From Alphaproteobacteria bacterium (lineage in GTDB: Bacteria; Pseudomonadota; Alphaproteobacteria; Rhizobiales; Xanthobacteraceae): DNA of 64,000 nucleotides. Under the pieces are notes generated by a model. It had not been told where the DNA came from and made no database searches. It worked only from the letters and a program-made list of their open reading frames with translations. The position numbers and the translations under genes are program-made. Positions 34,569-45,303 of this stretch are shown piece after piece; the stretch's first letter is position 1; each line of letters starts with the position of its first letter. The stretch is taken from contig JBBCGH010000001.1 of assembly GCA_037200445.1 (NCBI GenBank), positions 5,282,001 through 5,346,000 of the forward strand. The letters run 5' to 3'.

Positions 34569-35603
34569 ATGATCGCCCTCGGATTGGGCCAGCTCGGCCG
34601 GATTGGAATTCTTGTCTCGTCTGTGCTCGCCGCCTCCGCAGCCTTCGCGCAGCAACAGACCCCGATCAAATTCTCGCTCGATTTCAAGTTCGAGGGCCCG
34701 GCCGCGCCGTTCGTGGTCGCGATCGACAAAGGCTACTTCAAGGCCGAAGGGCTCGACGTGACCATCGATACCGCCGGCGGCTCGCTCGAGCCGATCACGC
34801 GGGTCGCGTCCGGCACCTACGACATGGGTTTCGGCGACATCAATTCGCTGATCAAGTTCCGCGACGCCAATCCGGGCACGCCGATCAAGGCGGTGTTCAT
34901 GGTTTACAACAAGCCGCCCTTCGCGGTCGTCGGACGCAAGAGCCGCGGCGTGTCGACGCCGAAGGATCTGGAAGGCAAGAAGCTCGGCGCTCCGCCCGCG
35001 GATGGAGCTTTCGCGCAATGGCCGATCTTTGTGCAGGCGAACAACATCGACGCCTCCAAGGTGCAGATCGTGTCCGTCGGCTTCCCGGTGCGCGAACCGA
35101 TGCTCGCCAGTGGCGAGGTCGACGCGATCACGGGCTTCTCGTTCTCCTCCTATATCAACCTGAAGGACCGTGGCGTCCCGGCAAACGATATCTCGGTGCT
35201 GCTGATGGCCGATCACGGCGTCAATCTTTACGGCAACACGATCCTGGTGAACCCGAAGTTCGCCGCCGAGAAGCCGGAGGCCGTCAAGGGATTCCTGCGC
35301 GCCTTCCTGAAGGGTCTGCGCGACACGATCGCCAACCCTGCGTCGGCGGTCGAGTCGGTGCTCAAGCGTAACGACGTCGCCAAGAAGGAGGTCGAGCTCG
35401 AGCGCCTGCAGCTCGCGCTGAAGGACAACATCCTGACCGACGAGGTGAAGAAGAACGGCTTCGGCGGCGTGCTGGAGGACCGGCTCGACAAGTCGATCGA
35501 ACAGATCTCGCTGACCTACCAGTTCAAGAACGCCAAGCCGAAGGGCTCGGATGTGTTCGATGCGTCGTTCCTGCCCGACGCGGCGCTGCGCAAGGCGGAG
35601 TGA
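34569..35603 (+). CDS. NitT/TauT-type ABC transporter substrate-binding protein
   Basis: A 344-residue periplasmic binding protein. The signal peptide ends near ASAAFA/QQQTPI. The body follows the SsuA/NMT1 pattern (APFVVAIDKGYFKAEGLDVT, GGSLEPITRVASGTYDMGFG, LEGKKLGAPPADGAFAQWPI, LASGEVDAITGFSFSSYINL). GAAAGGGA lies upstream of ATG 34569. It is the first gene of a complete importer with the ATPase and permease that follow. The ligand is not predictable from sequence; aromatic or sulfonated compounds are typical. Confidence 0.9.
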   Translation: MIALGLGQLGRIGILVSSVLAASAAFAQQQTPIKFSLDFKFEGPAAPFVVAIDKGYFKAEGLDVTIDTAGGSLEPITRVASGTYDMGFGDINSLIKFRDANPGTPIKAVFMVYNKPPFAVVGRKSRGVSTPKDLEGKKLGAPPADGAFAQWPIFVQANNIDASKVQIVSVGFPVREPMLASGEVDAITGFSFSSYINLKDRGVPANDISVLLMADHGVNLYGNTILVNPKFAAEKPEAVKGFLRAFLKGLRDTIANPASAVESVLKRNDVAKKEVELERLQLALKDNILTDEVKKNGFGGVLEDRLDKSIEQISLTYQFKNAKPKGSDVFDASFLPDAALRKAE

Positions 35604-35624
35604 CTTGGAGCACGAGTCGCTTCC

Positions 35625-36407
35625 GTGACGGGCTTCGTCGCGCTCGATGAGGTGAGCCACGTTTACGGCGGCGCGGGCGGCACGCTCGCGGTCGACGGCC
35701 TCTCGATCCATGTGAACCGCGGCGAGTTCGCCGCCGTCGTCGGCCCCTCCGGCTGCGGCAAGTCCACGCTGATGAAGCTCGCGACCGGCCTGCAGTTTCC
35801 CTTCAAGGGGAGTGTGCAGGTCGCGGGCGCGGTGGTGTCGCAGCCGGTCAAGATCGCCGGCATGGCGTTCCAGGCGCCGACACTGCTGCCATGGCGCACG
35901 ACGCTCGACAACCTGCTGCTGCCGCTCGAAATCGTCGAGCCGCACCGCAGCCGCATGCGCCGCCACAAGGCCGAGTATGTGGCGCGCGCCGAAGCGCTGC
36001 TCGCCTCGGTCGGCCTCGCCGGACAGGGCGAGAAGTTTCCCTGGCAACTCTCCGGCGGCATGCAGCAGCGCACGTCGTTGTGCCGCGCGCTGATCCACGA
36101 GCCGGACCTGTTGATGCTCGACGAGCCGTTCGGCGCGCTCGACGCGTTCACGCGCGAGGAACTGTGGTGCGTGATCCGCGACCTGCATGCGGCGCGCAAG
36201 ATCACCGTGGTGCTCGTGACGCACGATCTGCGCGAGGCGGTGTTCCTCGCCGACCGCATTTTCGTGATGTCCGCCCGCCCCGGCCGCGTGCTCGCCGAGC
36301 GCGTCGTCGACATCCCCCGTCCGCGCGATCTCGAAGTCACCTTCGCTCCGGAGTTCGGCGCGATCGTGCATGAGCTGCGCGAGCACATCGTGAGGGCGCG
36401 GCAATGA
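35625..36407 (+). CDS. NitT/TauT-type ABC transporter ATP-binding protein
   Basis: A 260-residue ATPase of the nitrate/taurine importer class. Walker A is GPSGCGKST (about 44-52), the Q-loop region FQAPTLLPWRT, signature LSGGMQQRTSL, Walker B LLMLDEPFGALDA and the H-loop VLVTHDLREAV. The start is GTG 35625. It lies 21 bases after the binding-protein gene and overlaps the permease gene by four bases. Confidence 0.92.
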   Translation: MTGFVALDEVSHVYGGAGGTLAVDGLSIHVNRGEFAAVVGPSGCGKSTLMKLATGLQFPFKGSVQVAGAVVSQPVKIAGMAFQAPTLLPWRTTLDNLLLPLEIVEPHRSRMRRHKAEYVARAEALLASVGLAGQGEKFPWQLSGGMQQRTSLCRALIHEPDLLMLDEPFGALDAFTREELWCVIRDLHAARKITVVLVTHDLREAVFLADRIFVMSARPGRVLAERVVDIPRPRDLEVTFAPEFGAIVHELREHIVRARQ

Positions 36408-37174
36408 GCACGTCGCTCTCCGTGCGCCTCGCGCCCTGGATCGCGACCCTCTTGCTGTTCGTATTCTGGGAAGCGGTCTGCCGCATCCTCAACATTCCGC
36501 CGTTCTTCCTGCCCCCGCCCACGCTGGTCGCGAAGGCGTTCGTCGAGTTCTGGCCCGCGATCTACAAGAACTCGCTGTTCACGCTCTCCACCACCCTGAT
36601 CGGCTTCGGCATGGCGGTCGGCTTCGGGCTCACGCTCGGCCTCGCGGTCGGCTGGTCGCGCGCGATCTATGCCGGCGTCTATCCGCTGATGATAGGCTTT
36701 AACGCCGTCCCCAAGGTCGCCGTGGTGCCGATTTTGGTGCTCTGGTTCGGCATCGGCTTCATTCCGGCGGTGCTCACCGCGTTCCTGATCTCCTTCTTCC
36801 CGATCGTCGTGAACGTCGCGACCGGCCTCGCGACCATCGAGCCCGAGCTGGAAGACGTGCTCAAGGCGCTCGGCGCCTCCAAGCTCGACATCATGCGGAA
36901 AGTGGGAATCCCACGCTCGCTCCCTTATTTCTTCGGGTCGCTGAAGATCGCGATTACGCTCGCCTTCGTCGGCTCGGTGATCTCCGAAAGCGTCGCCTCC
37001 AACACCGGCATCGGCAACCTGATGCTGCAGGCGCAGGCGCAATTCCAGGTGCCGCTGATCTTTGCCGGCCTGATCGCGCTCGCCGTCGAAGGCATCGTGA
37101 TGTACGCCCTGATGGCGCTTCTCGAATCCCGCATGACCGGCTGGGCGCAGCGTTCCGGCTTCGCGCAGGCCTGA
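36404..37174 (+). CDS. NitT/TauT-type ABC transporter permease
   Basis: A 256-residue permease with about six membrane helices. The EAA-type coupling loop is seen as EDVLKALGASKLDIMRKVGI followed by PRSLPYFFGSLKIA. The ATG overlaps the stop of the ATPase gene (ATGA). It completes a binding protein-ATPase-permease importer; the permease presumably works as a homodimer. Confidence 0.92.
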   Translation: MSTSLSVRLAPWIATLLLFVFWEAVCRILNIPPFFLPPPTLVAKAFVEFWPAIYKNSLFTLSTTLIGFGMAVGFGLTLGLAVGWSRAIYAGVYPLMIGFNAVPKVAVVPILVLWFGIGFIPAVLTAFLISFFPIVVNVATGLATIEPELEDVLKALGASKLDIMRKVGIPRSLPYFFGSLKIAITLAFVGSVISESVASNTGIGNLMLQAQAQFQVPLIFAGLIALAVEGIVMYALMALLESRMTGWAQRSGFAQA

Positions 37175-37318
37175 TAGCCTGGGGATAGCGAAAGCGCTGC
37201 CTTCGGAATGCCTTGGCGGACGCGCAAGCGCAGTGGCCAAGCCGCCTGAAGTGTGGAACTTTCGGGAACCGTCGGCCGTTGCCACAGGTTAAGATCGAAC
37301 TGACTGCCCCGGGGCGAG

Positions 37319-39121
37319 ATGAATTTCCTCAAGCTCTATACGCGCGTGCTGAGGCTGCTCGGGCCGGAAGCCCGGCTCGGCTGGATCCTCGCGATTGCCA
37401 ACGTCGCGCTCGCGGCGGCGCAGTTCGCCGAGCCCGTGCTGTTCGGCCGCATCATCGACGCGCTGGTGAAGACTCAAGGCACCAACGCGCCGCCCGACAC
37501 CGCCGCGCTGACCCCGCTGCTCGGCGCCTGGGTTGGGTTCGGCCTGTTCACCATCGTGTGCAGCGTGCTGGTCGCGCTCCACGCCGACCGGCTCTCGCAC
37601 CGCCGCCGCCAAGCCGTGCTCACCGACTATTTCGAGCACATCCTGCAGCTTCCCCTCTCCTTCCACGGCGGCACCCATTCGGGCCGCCTGATGAAGGTGA
37701 TGCTCACCGGCGTCGATGCACTGTGGGGTTTGTGGCTCTCGTTCTTCCGCGAGCATTTCGCGGCATTCATCGCGCTGTTCGTGCTGCTGCCGCTGTCGCT
37801 ATTCATCAACTGGCGGCTCGCCTCGCTGCTGGTGATCCTTTGCGTGGTGTTCACGGCGCTCACCGCGCTCGTCATCAACCGCACCGAGAAGCTGCAGAGC
37901 AAGGTCGAGGGACACTTCAGCAACCTGACCGAGCGCGCCTCCGACGCGGTGAGCAATGTCGCGCTGGTGCAGGGCTTCGCGCGCGTCGAGGCCGAGGTGA
38001 TGAGCCTGCGCGGCGAGGTCGGCCGCCTGCTCGCAGCGCAAATGCCGGTGCTCAACTGGTGGGCCGTAATCGCGGTGCTCACCCGCTCCGCCACCACGCT
38101 GACGATGCTCTCCATCTTCCTCGTCGGCATCTGGCTCAACGCGCAAAATCTCGCGACCATCGGCGAGATCGTCACCTTCATGAACTTCGCCGCCCTGCTG
38201 ATCATCCGCCTCGAGCAGGTGGTCGGCTTCTCCAACCGCGTGCTGATGGATGCGCCGCGGCTGCGCGAATTTTTCACCGTGCTCGACACCGAGCCCGCCG
38301 TGCGCGACCGCCCCAATGCGATCGACCCGGGCCGCATGAGTGGCCTGATCGAATTCAACGACGTGTCGTTCTCCTACGACGGCAAGCGCCCGGCGGTGGC
38401 GGACCTTTCCTTCACGGCCCTGCCGGGCGAGACCATCGCGCTGGTCGGCTCGACCGGCGCCGGCAAGTCGACCGCGCTCGCGCTGCTGCACCGCGCCTTC
38501 GATCCGCAGTCCGGTGCGATCAAGATCGACGGCATGGACATCCGCGCCATCAAGCTCTCCGCGCTGCGCCACAACATCGGCGTGGTCTATCAGGAGGCGC
38601 TGCTGTTCAACCGCTCGATCGCCGAGAACCTGCGCGTCGGCAATCCGAACGCAACCGATGCGCAATTGCTCGAGGCCGCCGAGCGCGCGCAGGCGACCGA
38701 GCTGATCCAGCGCCATCCCCAGGGGGTCGACGGGCTGGTGGGCGAGCGCGGCCGCTCGCTCTCGGGCGGCGAGCGGCAGCGCCTCTCGATTGCGCGCGCG
38801 CTGTTGAAGGACCCGCCGATCCTGATCCTCGACGAGGCGACGAGCTCGCTCGACGCCACCACCGAGCGCAAGGTGCAGGCCGCGCTCGACGAGGTGATGA
38901 GGGGCCGCACCACCTTCGTGATTGCGCACCGCCTCGCGACCATACGCAACGCGACGCGCATCCTGGTGTTCGATCAGGGCCGCGTCATCGAGTCCGGCAG
39001 CTTCGATGAATTGATCGCGCGCTCCGGGCGTTTCGCGGACCTCGCGCGCGCCCAATTCCTCACCGCCGAGCCTGCGCCCACCCTGCGCGAGACAGAGGCA
39101 ACGCCTGCGGCGGCCGAATGA
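37319..39121 (+). CDS. ndvA: Cyclic beta-1,2-glucan exporter, ABC transporter NdvA/ChvA
   Basis: A 600-residue fused ABC exporter: six membrane helices in the first 320 residues ([51 protein letters not shown]), then an ATPase with Walker [10 protein letters not shown], signature [16 protein letters not shown] and Walker [13 protein letters not shown]. The sequence follows rhizobial NdvA closely; in Sinorhizobium and Agrobacterium it exports cyclic beta-glucan to the periplasm. The glucan synthase ndvB is not in the window. The next gene, 39 bases on, is an acyl carrier protein. A general lipid-type exporter is the alternative. Confidence 0.88.
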   Translation: MNFLKLYTRVLRLLGPEARLGWILAIANVALAAAQFAEPVLFGRIIDALVKTQGTNAPPDTAALTPLLGAWVGFGLFTIVCSVLVALHADRLSHRRRQAVLTDYFEHILQLPLSFHGGTHSGRLMKVMLTGVDALWGLWLSFFREHFAAFIALFVLLPLSLFINWRLASLLVILCVVFTALTALVINRTEKLQSKVEGHFSNLTERASDAVSNVALVQGFARVEAEVMSLRGEVGRLLAAQMPVLNWWAVIAVLTRSATTLTMLSIFLVGIWLNAQNLATIGEIVTFMNFAALLIIRLEQVVGFSNRVLMDAPRLREFFTVLDTEPAVRDRPNAIDPGRMSGLIEFNDVSFSYDGKRPAVADLSFTALPGETIALVGSTGAGKSTALALLHRAFDPQSGAIKIDGMDIRAIKLSALRHNIGVVYQEALLFNRSIAENLRVGNPNATDAQLLEAAERAQATELIQRHPQGVDGLVGERGRSLSGGERQRLSIARALLKDPPILILDEATSSLDATTERKVQAALDEVMRGRTTFVIAHRLATIRNATRILVFDQGRVIESGSFDELIARSGRFADLARAQFLTAEPAPTLRETEATPAAAE

Positions 39122-39160
39122 TTTGACAATCGGGGTAGCGCCCCTATTGTCCCGGCCGCC

Positions 39161-39421
39161 ATGACAAAAGAAGAAATTTCCACCTTCTGCGTCGATCAGC
39201 TCGCCGAAATCCTGCGGATTCCGAAAGGTCAGATCGATGTCAACGCCAAGTTCGCCCGGCTCGGGCTGGACTCGGCGATGACCGTGTATCTCCTGATGGA
39301 GCTCGAGGACAAACTCAATCTCGAGCTCTCGCCGGAGACTTTCTACGACCATCCGACCGTCGATGCGCTGTCGGCACATCTCGCCGAGAAGCTGGCGGCG
39401 CAACCGGCTGCCGCTCGCTAA
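39161..39421 (+). CDS. Acyl carrier protein dedicated to the adjacent acyl-AMP ligase
   Basis: An 86-residue stand-alone carrier protein. The phosphopantetheine site is in ARLGLDSAMTVYLLMELED, with Ser in the DSA motif, in place of the DSL of housekeeping AcpP. The fold helices are clear and the tail is Ala-rich. DSA-type carriers are typical of specialised acyl or polyketide pathways. It lies 14 bases before the FAAL gene, so the ligase very likely charges this carrier. Confidence 0.88.
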   Translation: MTKEEISTFCVDQLAEILRIPKGQIDVNAKFARLGLDSAMTVYLLMELEDKLNLELSPETFYDHPTVDALSAHLAEKLAAQPAAAR

Positions 39422-39435
39422 AATCGATCTTCGCT

Positions 39436-41141
<1,706 letters not shown>

Positions 41142-41145
<4 letters not shown>

Positions 41146-42167
41146 AACTCGATCTTCGCGCCGCTGCCCACCCGGATGCTCTCCGCGATCCCGTGCTCTA
41201 TGCGGCGCGCGATCGGCGCGCGGTAGTGACCGAAGTCCATGAAGCTGGCGCGGTCGCGAGTGAGCGCATTGTCGACGCGATAGTCGATGAAATTGCTGTG
41301 CGGCCGGCCCGCAACGAGCTTGCGCAGCGCGGCGTCGCAGGCCTGCTCCTCGGCGGCCGCGAGGCTGCCGGGTCGCGGCAACATCGTGTAGTACGCGGGC
41401 GGCGCGAGCAGCACGATCGGCAGGTCGGCCGGGAGCTTCCTGATTGCCGCATCGAGCAGCGCAACGCCGGGAAAATCTTCGCTCACGTGCGCGGGCGCCG
41501 AGCCGCCGTCATCGCGCGGCACGATCACCGGCTGGAATTCGCGCGGACCGAGCGCCTCGTAGTCCCAGAAGCCGTCGGGCTCGCTGCGCTGGCGCACGCC
41601 TACTCCGACCAGAATACGCCGCCATGTCAGGGTGAGCGCCCGGGAGGAGAACAGCTTTCCGAGGAAATCGAGATCGCTCTCGCCATAGAGCCAGTACGGA
41701 AACGGATGCTGCTGCGGCAGCGCCGGATCGCGCGAGCACCAGCTCGCGTCGGTGACGATCACCAGCGCGCCGATTTTTGCGTGCTTGCGGACGAAATAGT
41801 CCAGAATGGCGAGTTGCTCGCGCGGGCCAGTGCCCGGCGTGGTGAGCTGCACGAAGCGCAGACCGGTCAGCCGCGAAAGCTCGCTCGGCTTGATCAGCTG
41901 TCCGGTCGAGTTGCCGATGATGGCGGAATCGAATTGCAGATCGCGCGCGCGGCTTGCATTCGCGGTGCGCGGGCTTGCGTCGTTCACGCCCTTGATGCCG
42001 GCGAGGCCGACGCGCCCGCTGTCATAAGGATCGACGATCAGCACCAGCGCCAGGATGGCCGCGGCGCCGAGCGCCAGCGCGGCAAGGAACACCGCAAGCC
42101 AGCGCCCCCACCCGGAGGCTTCGTTCGGCGCGACGACCGCCTCAGAACTGGAAATAGACGAACTCAT
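41142..42167 (-). CDS. Membrane-anchored SGNH/AlgX-like protein partnered with the MBOAT gene
   Basis: A 341-residue protein with an N-terminal cytoplasmic stretch, one membrane helix (WLAVFLAALALGAAAILALV) and a large periplasmic domain. SGNH-like landmarks are FDSAIIGNSTGQLIKP (near the nucleophile), LVIVTDASWCSRDP and near the C-terminus FMDFGHYRAPIARRIEHGI, a DxxH-like pair. This layout resembles AlgJ/AlgX/DltD-type partners of MBOAT acyltransferases in polysaccharide or teichoic acid acylation. ATG 42167 overlaps the end of the MBOAT gene by 26 bases, so the two are translationally coupled. Confidence 0.7.
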
Positions 42168-43518
42168 AGGCGTCTCTGTCGCCCAGTTCGACCAGCAGCG
42201 CAACCGCGACCAGCCCGAGCGCCGCGGCGAACACCGTGCGCGGGCGCTGATTGATCCACATCACGATGTCCTGGCTCGCCGGCAGCGCAACGGCAACAAA
42301 GCCCGACACGATGATCGGTGTTGCGACCTTGAGCAGATCGAGGTTCGGCAGAATCGCAAGCCCCTGATAGACGTGCCATGCGGCCTCGAGCGAGCCGGCG
42401 CGGAAGACAACGCCGAGCAGCAGCGAAAACACCATCGTGATCGCCCAGCCCGCGAGGGAGGGCATGCGCCAGCCGTAGCGGCGCCACAACGACACGGTCA
42501 CCACCGCGACGCCTTGCGCAGTACCCCACAGCACGAAGGTCCAGCTCGGCCCGTGCCACAGTCCGCACAGCGCCATCGTGAGGATCAGGGCGGCGAAATA
42601 TTGCAGCAGCCGGTGGCCGCGCCCGAAGCGCGCGTTGGCAAGCGGATGGAACAGATAATCGCGCAGGAACGTCATCAGCGTCATGTGCCAGCGCTGCCAG
42701 AGATCCTGCATGTTGGTCGAGCGGAACGGCGCATTGAAATTGTAGGGGAGCTGCACGCCGAACAGCAGCGCAAGCCCGATCGCGATGTCCGAGTAGCCGG
42801 CGAAATCGAACAGAATCTGGAAGATGAACCCGAGCGCGAGCCATGAGTCGCCGTGCGCCACCGGGCCGAGCTTCGCCTGCACATAGATCGGGTCGATGAC
42901 GTGTGCGATCGGATCGGCAAGCAGAGTCTTCTCGATCAGACCGATCACGATGAAGGTGACGCCGAGCGCGAACGAGCGCTGCCAGCCCGACGCGTAGACC
43001 TTAGCGCCGAACTGATGCATCACCTGCGACCAACGCGCCAGCGGGCCGGCGATCGCCTGCGGAAAGAAGCAGATGTAGAGCGCGTAGCGCAGGAGTTCGA
43101 ATTCGCCGGTCTTCCCGCGCTTGAGGTCAACCAGATACATGATGTGATGGAAGGTGAAGAACGAGATGCCGAGCGGCAGTACGATCGAAAACGGCCCGAC
43201 CGGGAGGCCGAAAGCCGTGACCGTCTCGGCGAAGAAGTTCATGTACTTGAAGAAGCCAAGCGCGGCGAGGTTTGCGACGATCGCCGCCGTGACGATGCCG
43301 CCCTGCTTCGTGGCAACGTAGTATTTCGCCGCGAACCAGTTGATCAGGATCGACAGCACCAGCAGCGGCACGAAGCGCACATCCCAGTAACCGTAGAAGA
43401 CGAGCGACAGGGCGATCAGCACCGGCATGCGCGCACGCGGGAACGGATCGGCAAGCGCATAGGTGATGAGCGCCGCGGGCAGAAAGACGAGCAGGAACGC
43501 GTAGCTGTTGAAGAGCAT
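42142..43518 (-). CDS. MBOAT-family membrane-bound O-acyltransferase
   Basis: A 458-residue polytopic enzyme of the AlgI/DltB type. It starts MLFNSYAFLLVFLPAALITY. Family landmarks are LPLGISFFTFHHIMYLVDLK, CFFPQAIAGPLARW, FDFAGYSDIAIGLALLFGV, FRSTNMQDLWQRWHMTLMTF and the catalytic histidine in LCGLWHGPSWTFVLWG. Such enzymes carry acyl groups across the membrane to sugars or proteins. I use ATG 43518; a longer form would add 21 non-conserved residues. Here the donor may be the acyl-ACP made by the neighbouring FAAL system, as DltB uses a charged carrier. Confidence 0.9.
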   Translation of the reverse strand: MLFNSYAFLLVFLPAALITYALADPFPRARMPVLIALSLVFYGYWDVRFVPLLVLSILINWFAAKYYVATKQGGIVTAAIVANLAALGFFKYMNFFAETVTAFGLPVGPFSIVLPLGISFFTFHHIMYLVDLKRGKTGEFELLRYALYICFFPQAIAGPLARWSQVMHQFGAKVYASGWQRSFALGVTFIVIGLIEKTLLADPIAHVIDPIYVQAKLGPVAHGDSWLALGFIFQILFDFAGYSDIAIGLALLFGVQLPYNFNAPFRSTNMQDLWQRWHMTLMTFLRDYLFHPLANARFGRGHRLLQYFAALILTMALCGLWHGPSWTFVLWGTAQGVAVVTVSLWRRYGWRMPSLAGWAITMVFSLLLGVVFRAGSLEAAWHVYQGLAILPNLDLLKVATPIIVSGFVAVALPASQDIVMWINQRPRTVFAAALGLVAVALLVELGDRDAYEFVYFQF

Positions 43519-43564
43519 CAGGCGGCTTGCGAAAGGGGAAACCCGGACTACCCGGGTATCGGCA

Positions 43565-45148
43565 TCAGGCCGGGACGGCAACCCTTTCGAGCGGCCGCTG
43601 CGGCAGCACGGGGGCGGAGGCGGCGCCCAGCATCGGGTCCCAGAACTGGCCGCACTCGTACATAAAGCGGGCCTGCGCGTACTGGTACAGGTTCCCCATG
43701 ATGTAGGGCGTCGCGGCCGGATTCTGCGGGAACATTCTCACGATATTGCCGAGCATCGCCTTCTCGGCCGGCCCAAGCCGCGCGATGCTTCGGATCAGCG
43801 TCGCAGAATCCGCATAGACGGTTCGCATGTCCTGCCCGCTGCCTTCGGGCGGTTTCTGCTCGCGCCTGCTGCCGAACGTGGCGATCACCCTGGCGATACG
43901 CTCCTCGAACGCTTCGGGCCGGTAGAGCGAGTTGCACAGCCACTTCACGCCCTGCACCACCTCTTCCCGCGTCATCTGCTTGGGAACGATGTTCGAATGC
44001 CACGGCGCAGCGGTCGTGACAGACGAATTGTCGAACAGCCGTCCCTCCGCCGCGAGGCGCGCATGGAGCGGCGTCGCGTCGGGCGCAACCAGTGTCGCGA
44101 GACTGAAGATTGGAACCGGCGACGCCATCGCGAACGTGTACTGACGCTGGAAGATACTTGAATCGTCGCCGTCGAATCCGACGATCATGCCGCAGTCGAC
44201 CGAAATGCCGAAATCGACAAAGCGCTGGATTTCATCGACAAGGTTCTTCTTCAGATTCTGCCGTTTCTTGACCTCGCGCAGGCTCACCTCGTTCGGCGTC
44301 TCGATGCCGATGAACACGTGCGTCAACCCGGCATCGGCGCACATCCGCAGCAGTTCCTCGTCACCCGCCGCATCGATCGAGACCTGCGTGTTGAAGCGAA
44401 AGCGTCCGCCCGCGCGCTCGATGTTCCAGTCGCGCATAGCGGCGAGCAGGTTCTTGGCGTGTGCGCGATAAACCGTGAAATTGTCGTCTGCGATAAACGC
44501 AGAACGGTAGCCGAGGCGGTAGAGCTGATCGAGCTCGGCGATCACCTGATCGACCGGTTTGTGGCGCTGCTTGCGCCCGAGATACTGGATCACGTCGCAG
44601 AATTCGCATTCGAACGGACACCCGCGCGAGGTCTGCACCGCGCCCATGATGGCGCGATCGTTACGATAGAGGTCCCAGCGCGGCATCGGCGAGGTGCGCA
44701 GATCCGGCCGCGTGCCGACATATTCGTCGTCCCAGCCCCCGCTGCGCAGATCGGAGAAAATCTTCGGCGCAATCTCCTCCATCTCGCCGCGGATGAGAAT
44801 GTCGCAATGCGGACGCACGACCTCGGGACTGAGCGATGCGTACGGTCCGCCGATCACGACCGTCTTGCCGCGCCGGCGGAATTCACCGGCGATGCTTTTC
44901 ATCCGATGCCACTGGCTCACCTTGCCGGTGATGCCGATGAAATCGGCATCAGAATCGAAATTTACCGCTGAGACGTTCTCGTCGCAGAGTTCGAGGCCGA
45001 AATCTTCAGGGGCCAATCCCGCAACGGTCGCAATCGCCAGGTCCGCGATCGCGATCGCGGCCGGCAGGCCACGCGCCGCGAACACTTCCGAGCTGAAATA
45101 GCTCGGCATGTCGGCAACCGGATTGATCAGGTAGATCGATTTCCCCAC
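43565..45148 (-). CDS. B12-binding-domain radical SAM protein
   Basis: A 527-residue enzyme. The N-terminal cobalamin-binding-type fold (IYLINPVADMP, ADFIGITGKVSQWHRM, VVIGGPYASLSPEVVRPHCD) precedes the radical SAM barrel with the cluster motif Cys177-x3-Cys181-x2-Cys184 (RGCPFECEFCDV). The C-terminal part resembles the DUF4070 region of this family. Class B enzymes methylate or rearrange unreactive carbons, including lipids such as hopanoids. The start is GTG 45148. It lies about 47 bases upstream of the MBOAT gene on the same strand, so it probably belongs to that operon. Substrate unknown. Confidence 0.85.
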   Translation of the reverse strand: MGKSIYLINPVADMPSYFSSEVFAARGLPAAIAIADLAIATVAGLAPEDFGLELCDENVSAVNFDSDADFIGITGKVSQWHRMKSIAGEFRRRGKTVVIGGPYASLSPEVVRPHCDILIRGEMEEIAPKIFSDLRSGGWDDEYVGTRPDLRTSPMPRWDLYRNDRAIMGAVQTSRGCPFECEFCDVIQYLGRKQRHKPVDQVIAELDQLYRLGYRSAFIADDNFTVYRAHAKNLLAAMRDWNIERAGGRFRFNTQVSIDAAGDEELLRMCADAGLTHVFIGIETPNEVSLREVKKRQNLKKNLVDEIQRFVDFGISVDCGMIVGFDGDDSSIFQRQYTFAMASPVPIFSLATLVAPDATPLHARLAAEGRLFDNSSVTTAAPWHSNIVPKQMTREEVVQGVKWLCNSLYRPEAFEERIARVIATFGSRREQKPPEGSGQDMRTVYADSATLIRSIARLGPAEKAMLGNIVRMFPQNPAATPYIMGNLYQYAQARFMYECGQFWDPMLGAASAPVLPQRPLERVAVPA

Positions 45149-45218
45149 GCCCGCGGTTCCCCCTCAGCGGACGATCTTATAGTGACGTAAGGCGACCGAG
45201 TCGAGAAACCCACGTGCG

Positions 45219-45244
45219 GGTAGTGTCCTAATCAGGACACTACC
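45219..45244. repeat. Perfect TAGTGTCC palindrome
   Basis: GGTAGTGTCCT (45219-45229), loop AATC, AGGACACTACC (45234-45244): a perfect 11-base stem between the radical SAM and thiolase genes. The CTAGTGTCC-like end also starts the long hairpin at 49242, which suggests a related repeat family. No T-run follows on either side. Confidence 0.7.
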
Positions 45245-45303
45245 AACCTACGCAAAAGGATGACAAATCCGCGCGGGAACTCAAGAAATCAGCCTGGAAG
45301 GTC

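Noticed and set aside
34488-36404. 638-codon open frame antisense to the ABC importer genes
   Set aside because: It lies opposite three well-supported genes and shows no recognisable domain.
45240-45303. C-terminal extension of the thiolase down to 45240
   Set aside because: It is out-of-frame translation after the break at 45461; the natural stop is at 45304.
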